Part shown: in pieces, positions 58,420-64,000 of the stretch
How positions within the stretch are numbered: the first letter of the stretch is position 1
How the letters are laid out: every line of letters begins with the position of its first letter
Assembly (NCBI RefSeq): GCF_037646705.1
Contig: NZ_JBBHER010000002.1
Span: 310,001-374,000, forward strand
Direction of reading: 5' to 3'
Length of the DNA: 64,000 nucleotides
DNA from: Pikeienuella litoralis
Lineage (GTDB): Bacteria > Pseudomonadota > Alphaproteobacteria > Rhodobacterales > Rhodobacteraceae
Notes under the pieces: generated by a model
What the model saw: only the letters and a program-made list of their open reading frames with translations
Told to the model about the DNA's origin: nothing
Database searches by the model: none
Position numbers and translations under genes: made by a program

Positions 58420-59040
58420 TCAGAGCGCGTGGCCGTCGACTTCGGGGGAGAGACGTTCAATCGCTTCGTTCGCCTTGTCGAGCGTCGGGTGGAGCCGTTC
58501 GATCTCGCGCCACGCCTTCAGCGCGGCGGCCGGCCGGCCAACCCTTTCGAGAACCATCGCGAGCCCGGCCAGAGCGGAGAAATGGCGCGGCTCCAGCGCG
58601 ACCGCGCGCTCGATATCCGCCATCGCGCGGGCGAAATCCTCCTGAAGATAGGCGAGCGTGGCGGCCGCGTTCCAGCCCTCGGCGAAATCGGGCGCGAGGC
58701 GGGTGAGCGCGGAGAGATGGGCGCGCGCGCGGTCATACCGGCGGAGCCTCATGTCGCTTCGCGCGCGCTTCAGCAGGAGGTCCATGCTGTCCGACCCGGA
58801 GCGCGCCCAGACGCCCCTGATCTCCTCGGCGATCTTCGCGGCCTCGTCCGGCTCCGCCGTGGCGAGTTCGCCGAAGAGCCGGTCCAGCTTCTCCGCGCGG
58901 GTCTCGATCGCGGGCGCGGCGGCGAGGTCCGCCCCGGCGCCGCCCCCCGCCGATTGCGCGGCGGACGCCATCGGGAGCAGCGCCCCGAGGGCCAGGCCGG
59001 CGGCGATGAAGCGGATTGCAACGCGGTCCATGTTCAGCAT
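58420..59040 (-). CDS. TPR-repeat secreted or periplasmic protein
   Basis: About 206 aa. A signal peptide follows the start (FIAAGLALGALLPMASA-AQ), then a helical linker and tandem tetratricopeptide repeats (RYDRARAHLSALTRLAPDFA, GWNAAATLAYLQEDFARAMA, DIERAVALEPRHFSALAGLA). ATGs at 59067, 59040 and 59031 all precede the signal peptide and none has a strong ribosome-binding site, so the exact start is uncertain. Role unknown; TPRs indicate protein-protein contacts. Located 40 bases upstream of the helicase gene on the same strand and divergent, almost end to end, from the hydrolase gene. Confidence 0.78.
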   Translation of the reverse strand: MLNMDRVAIRFIAAGLALGALLPMASAAQSAGGGAGADLAAAPAIETRAEKLDRLFGELATAEPDEAAKIAEEIRGVWARSGSDSMDLLLKRARSDMRLRRYDRARAHLSALTRLAPDFAEGWNAAATLAYLQEDFARAMADIERAVALEPRHFSALAGLAMVLERVGRPAAALKAWREIERLHPTLDKANEAIERLSPEVDGHAL

Positions 59041-59075
59041 GATGGGGGCGCCCGCCGGCCAAGGCAAGGGAGCGC

Positions 59076-60077
59076 ATGTCCGCGCCGCCGGAATCGATGA
59101 GATGGAACGCCATGGCCGATCCTGTTGAGAGCCGTCTGGCCGAACCCGCCCCGCTCTACACCGAACTGGCGGAGGCGCCCGAGCATGGCCGGGCCTTCTG
59201 GATCGCTTCCGGAATCCGGCGGATTCGCGCCGCCGTCTGGGGCGGCGGAGAGCGCGGCGTGGCGCTGATCTTCACCGGGCGGACCGAATATATCGAGAAA
59301 TACGGCCGGGTCGTCACGGCGTTGACCGAGCGGGGGTTTTCGGTCGCGGCGCTGGACTGGCGGGGGCAGGGGCTTTCCGACCGGCCGCTGGCGAACCGGA
59401 TGAAGGGCCATGTCGCCAGTTTCGCCGCCTATCAGCGCGACGTGGGCGCCTTTCTCGCCGCGCCCGAGGTCGCCGGGCTGAAGGGGGAGCGGGTGCTGAT
59501 CTGCCATTCGATGGGGGGATGCGTCGGCGTGCGCGCGCTCCTCGAGGAGCGGCTCGAGCCGGCGGCGACGATTCTCTCGGCGCCGATGCTCGGGCTGGCG
59601 CTGTCGCCGCTGGCGCATGGCGCCCTGGAGGCGCTGATCGCGCTTTCGCGCCGGTTCGGCTTCGAGACCTCCTTCGCCGCCGTGACGAAGGGGGCGCGCC
59701 CCTATGTCGAGCGTCAGGCCTTCCCCGGCAATGTGCTGACGGGGGACGCGGATCATTACGGCTGGTTCCGCAAGCATCTGGAGGCGGAGCCGGGATTCGC
59801 GCTCGGCGCGCCGACCTTCGGCTGGCTGGCGGAGGCGCTGGAGGAGACGACCGCGCTCAGGGCCGCGCCGGCGCCGGCCGTCCCGATGCTGGCGCTTCTT
59901 GGCGGCGAGGAGGCGGTGGTCTCGGCGGAGGCGATCCGGGCGTTCGCGGCGAAGGCCCGGTCCTGCCGGCTGGTCGAGCTTCCCGGCGGGCGCCACGAGA
60001 CGCTGTTCGAGACGCCGGCGATCCGCGACAGGGTCTGGGAGGAGATCGACGCGTTCCTGGCTGATTCGGGGGTCTGA
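59076..60077 (+). CDS. Alpha/beta hydrolase, lysophospholipase (PldB)-like
   Basis: 333-aa serine hydrolase. The nucleophile elbow is CHSMGG (in RVLICHSMGGCVGVRAL), the oxyanion/strand region FSVAALDWRGQGLSDRPL matches the monoacylglycerol lipase/lysophospholipase L2 group, the catalytic aspartate is probably in the LLGGEEAVV region (Glu/Asp ambiguous), and the histidine is in PGGRHETLFE. No signal peptide, so probably cytoplasmic or membrane-associated. Start ATG 59076 follows AAGGGAG; in-frame ATGs at 59100 and 59112 are alternatives. Acts on lysophospholipids or monoacylglycerol by homology. Confidence 0.85.
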   Translation: MSAPPESMRWNAMADPVESRLAEPAPLYTELAEAPEHGRAFWIASGIRRIRAAVWGGGERGVALIFTGRTEYIEKYGRVVTALTERGFSVAALDWRGQGLSDRPLANRMKGHVASFAAYQRDVGAFLAAPEVAGLKGERVLICHSMGGCVGVRALLEERLEPAATILSAPMLGLALSPLAHGALEALIALSRRFGFETSFAAVTKGARPYVERQAFPGNVLTGDADHYGWFRKHLEAEPGFALGAPTFGWLAEALEETTALRAAPAPAVPMLALLGGEEAVVSAEAIRAFAAKARSCRLVELPGGRHETLFETPAIRDRVWEEIDAFLADSGV

Positions 60078-60107
60078 AGGCGGGGCGGCCTGAAGGCGGG
60101 GCGGGGC

Positions 60108-60914
60108 TCAGCGCGCGAAGGGCGCGAGCAGGGCGAGCGTCTCCCGGTGAAGCGCCGGGTCTCCGGCGGCGATCACCTGGCCGCCCCGGTCCGCCGGGCC
60201 GCCGCGCCAGTCGGTGACGACGCCGCCCGCCGCCTCGATCACGGCCAGCGGCGCCTGGATGTCATAGGCGTGGAGCCCGGCCTCGATCACCAGATCGATC
60301 TGGCCGAGCGCGAGCAGCGCGTAGGCGTAGCAATCCAGCCCGAAGCGGGTCAGCCGCGCGCGCGCGCTGACGGCCTCGAACCCCGCGCGCTCGGTCGGGG
60401 TTCCGATCTGCGGAAATGTCGAGAGCAGGATCGCCTGGTCGAGCGGCCGGCCGCGCCGGACCTTGAGCGGGCGGCGCGCCGCGCCGCGGGTCATCTCCGC
60501 CAGCCCCGCGCTTTTCACGCCGACGAACCGCTCGCCGGTATAGGGCTGGTCGATGAGGCCGATGATCGGGCGCGCGCCGTCATGCACGGCGATCAGCACG
60601 CCGAAGACCGGCGCGCCGCAGAGAAAGGAGCGGGTGCCGTCGATCGGGTCGAGAACCCAGGTGAGGCCGCTGGTTCCCGCCGTCTCTCCGGCCTCCTCGC
60701 CGAGGATCGCGTCGTCTGGCCGGCGCGCGGCGAGGACGGCGCGCATCGCGGCCTCCGCCTCCCGGTCCGCCGCCGTGACCGGATCGAACCCTTCGGTCCG
60801 CTTGTTGTCCGCGACGAGATCCGTCGACCGGAAACGAGAGAGGATCGGCGCGCGCGCGGCGTCGGCCAGCGCGTGCGCCGTGTCCAGCAAGCTCTCGATT
60901 TCGGCGGTCGTCAT
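60108..60914 (-). CDS. Inositol-monophosphatase-family histidinol-phosphatase (HisN-like)
   Basis: 268-aa Mg-dependent, lithium-sensitive-type phosphatase. Motifs are DPVTAADREAE (44-54), GEE at 72-74, DPIDGT at 89-94 and the C-terminal HAYDIQAPLAVIEAAGG. The IDGTRSFLCG-x-PVFG-x-LIA pattern is that of HisN-type histidinol-phosphatases, which complete histidine synthesis where HisB lacks this domain; inositol monophosphatase activity is the alternative. Its start region is a tandem repeat that duplicates the start codon, and no Shine-Dalgarno is recognisable. Confidence 0.85.
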   Translation of the reverse strand: MTTAEIESLLDTAHALADAARAPILSRFRSTDLVADNKRTEGFDPVTAADREAEAAMRAVLAARRPDDAILGEEAGETAGTSGLTWVLDPIDGTRSFLCGAPVFGVLIAVHDGARPIIGLIDQPYTGERFVGVKSAGLAEMTRGAARRPLKVRRGRPLDQAILLSTFPQIGTPTERAGFEAVSARARLTRFGLDCYAYALLALGQIDLVIEAGLHAYDIQAPLAVIEAAGGVVTDWRGGPADRGGQVIAAGDPALHRETLALLAPFAR

Positions 60915-60948
60915 GAGTTGGGCGTCATGAATTGGGCGTCATGAATTA
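60911..60948. repeat. 14-bp tandem repeat at the HisN-like start codon
   Basis: Two full units TCATGAGTTGGGCG (60911-60924) and TCATGAATTGGGCG (60925-60938), then a partial third, TCATGAATTA (60939-60948). On the minus strand each unit contains an ATG; only the one at 60914 is in frame with the phosphatase, since 14 is not a multiple of three. Confidence 0.8.
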
Positions 60949-60951
60949 GAA

Positions 60952-60977
60952 GGTCCGGCGGAGCATTCCGCCGGACC
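60952..60977 (-). terminator. Intrinsic terminator after the XRE regulator gene
   Basis: Perfect 11-base stem GGTCCGGCGGA / TCCGCCGGACC with loop GCAT. It is 62 bases past the stop of the minus-strand regulator at 61040; on that strand TTCTAATTC follows. It separates the regulator from the HisN-like gene. Confidence 0.82.
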
Positions 60978-61039
60978 TTTCGTTGAAGCGCGCCGGCCAG
61001 TCAAGCGGCCGGTCGGGCACACACAGACACACATACGTC

Positions 61040-61414
61040 TCAGGCCGCGTTGGACAGAACCCGGGCCAGATCGAACAGACGACGTCGTTGCGCTTCCGGG
61101 ATGGAGTAATAGCTGCGAACCAGCTCAAGGGCCTCCTTGTCGGCGAGCAGATCGCCCTTCTGCCGCGCGCCGGGCTGAACGCCCGCGTCTTCGGCTTCCT
61201 CAATCCCGTCGAAGAAATAGGAGATGGGCACGTCCAGCGCGCTGGCGATATCCCAGAGCCGGCTCGCGCTGATGCGGTTCATGCCGGTTTCGTATTTCTG
61301 GATCTGTTGAAACTTGATCCCCACCTTCTCACCCAGCTGCTGCTGGGTCATCCCCACCATCCAGCGCCTCTGACGCGCGCGCATTCCCACATGAACGTCG
61401 ACAGGATGTTTCAT
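61040..61414 (-). CDS. XRE-family helix-turn-helix regulator
   Basis: 124-aa DNA-binding protein. The HTH lies at about residues 13-67 (RARQRRWMVGMTQQQLGEKV, KFQQIQKYETGMNRISASRL, then WDIASALDVPISYFFDG), followed by a helical tail (ALELVRSYYSIPEAQRRRLF) found in a widespread alphaproteobacterial XRE group. ATG at 61414 has GGGAGA five bases upstream. Monocistronic, ended by the terminator at 60952. Target genes unknown. Confidence 0.92.
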   Translation of the reverse strand: MKHPVDVHVGMRARQRRWMVGMTQQQLGEKVGIKFQQIQKYETGMNRISASRLWDIASALDVPISYFFDGIEEAEDAGVQPGARQKGDLLADKEALELVRSYYSIPEAQRRRLFDLARVLSNAA

Positions 61415-61652
61415 TTCGATCTCCCACACTGATCACTCCTGCTGGTTGTCATGCAATCCGTGTGCCAAACCGTCGGCGGCGCTCTCCAAATCCGAGTCTA
61501 TGATGGGTGGCGTACCCTAATGGGTTGTAAGTGCGCGGGAAATTTTCGATCCGATTTTCCCGCCCGGGCGATGGGCGGAAATCAGATTTGGCAAATGTCA
61601 CGCAATATTTGCATAAATTGCAAAACGCGAAGCAATTTGCAACGTAAAGGAC

Positions 61653-63473
<1,821 letters not shown>

Positions 63474-63588
63474 GACTGGGCTCCTGTTTCTTGTGCGCGC
63501 GGTCTAGGGACTCCACGCCGGTTTGGCGAGAGAAAATGTGCGACTGCGAAGAGACGGTCGGCGGCGCCGGGTCGGCGCAGGCGGCCGG

Positions 63589-64000
63589 TTACTCGTCCGG
63601 AGGGAGGGCGCGCCAGCCGATATCGGCCCGGTGAAAGCCGCCGGGCCAGTCGATCCGGGCGACGGCGGCGTAGGCGCGCGCGCGCGCCGCCGCCAGATCC
63701 TCGCCAAGCGCGGCGACGGAAAGCACCCGCCCGCCATTCGAGACCATCGCGTCGCCCTCCAGCGCGGTCCCGGCGTGGAAGATCTCCACCATCGGGACTG
63801 CCGCGGCGTCGGCGAGCCCGCCGATCGCTTCGCCCTTCATATAGGAGCCCGGATAGCCTTTCGCAGCCAGAACCACGGCGAGCGCGGATTCGGGCCGCCA
63901 ATCGGGGGCCGGCGCCGCGCCGAGCCCGCCCCGCGCCGCGGCCAGAAGCGCGGGCAGGAGGCCGGCGCCGAGCCGCGGCATGAGCGCCTGCGCCTCCGGA
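63589..64000 (-). CDS. purD: Phosphoribosylamine-glycine ligase (GARS), C-terminal part
   Basis: Partial: the gene runs off the right edge. The visible 137 codons begin EAQALMPRLGAGLLPALLAA and include WRPESALAVVLAAKGYPGSY and VEIFHAGTALEGDAMVSNGG, then GRVLSVAALGEDL, all typical of the GARS C-terminal domain of PurD. Catalyses the second step of purine synthesis (glycine addition to phosphoribosylamine). The ATP-grasp core lies outside the window. Confidence 0.93.
   Translation of the reverse strand, partial: PEAQALMPRLGAGLLPALLAAARGGLGAAPAPDWRPESALAVVLAAKGYPGSYMKGEAIGGLADAAAVPMVEIFHAGTALEGDAMVSNGGRVLSVAALGEDLAAARARAYAAVARIDWPGGFHRADIGWRALPPDE

Overview
The window is high-GC DNA of an alphaproteobacterium, most likely Rhodobacterales (Paracoccaceae/Roseobacter-like). 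This rests on codon bias, the housekeeping run carD / 7Fe ferredoxin / S4 protein / SUV3-like helicase, several TRAP transporters, and an ExoF-type exopolysaccharide gene. The genus cannot be fixed from sequence alone. No rRNA, tRNA or CRISPR array was recognised.

Region 1 (1-11.3 kb) is an exopolysaccharide locus: an ExoF-type export protein, GDP-L-fucose synthesis (gmd, fcl), three GT4 and one GT2 glycosyltransferases, a WcaF-like acetyltransferase, a Wzy-like polymerase candidate and a WecA/MraY-family initiating transferase. It should make a fucose-containing, acetylated polymer. Flippase and co-polymerase genes are not in view.

Region 2 (11.7-36.4 kb) is a large catabolic region. It holds a split biotin-dependent acyl-CoA carboxylase (separate biotin carboxylase, 73-aa biotin carrier and two different carboxyltransferases), a SucCD-like CoA ligase pair, an NDP-forming acyl-CoA synthetase, a crotonase, short-chain dehydrogenases, an SMP-30 lactonase, a COG3618 hydrolase, an MFS carrier, a GntR/FCD regulator and three TRAP transporters (two DctPQM, one TAXI). 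The same palindrome, AATGTTGACATT, lies in three of its promoter regions. Each copy contains a TTGACA -35-like hexamer pointing at a gene, and two copies have identical spacing to the start codon. I read these 25 kb as one regulon, probably governed by the GntR protein encoded inside it, for uptake, CoA activation and (de)carboxylation of an unidentified organic acid.

Region 3 (36.5-49.5 kb) is mixed: an NnrS protein, a small secreted protein, lepA flanked by TTATCGC..GCGATAA palindromes, a lower-GC patch with a phage-associated zinc-ribbon protein and a probably frameshifted small gene, an FMN-dependent 2-hydroxyacid dehydrogenase, a solitary cytosine-5 DNA methyltransferase, an orphan Tat-type solute-binding protein, a copper-chaperone pair, rpmB, a class III aminotransferase and an LprI-like secreted protein.

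Region 4 (49.6-64 kb) has an AceE-like thiamine-diphosphate enzyme divergent from an Lrp regulator, then a sharply AT-richer patch (about 52.65-53.8 kb) with a small putative winged-helix protein convergent with an N6-adenine methyltransferase. Core genes follow: carD, fdxA, S4 protein, RNA helicase, TPR protein, alpha/beta hydrolase, histidinol-phosphatase-like gene, XRE regulator, typA and the 3' end of purD.
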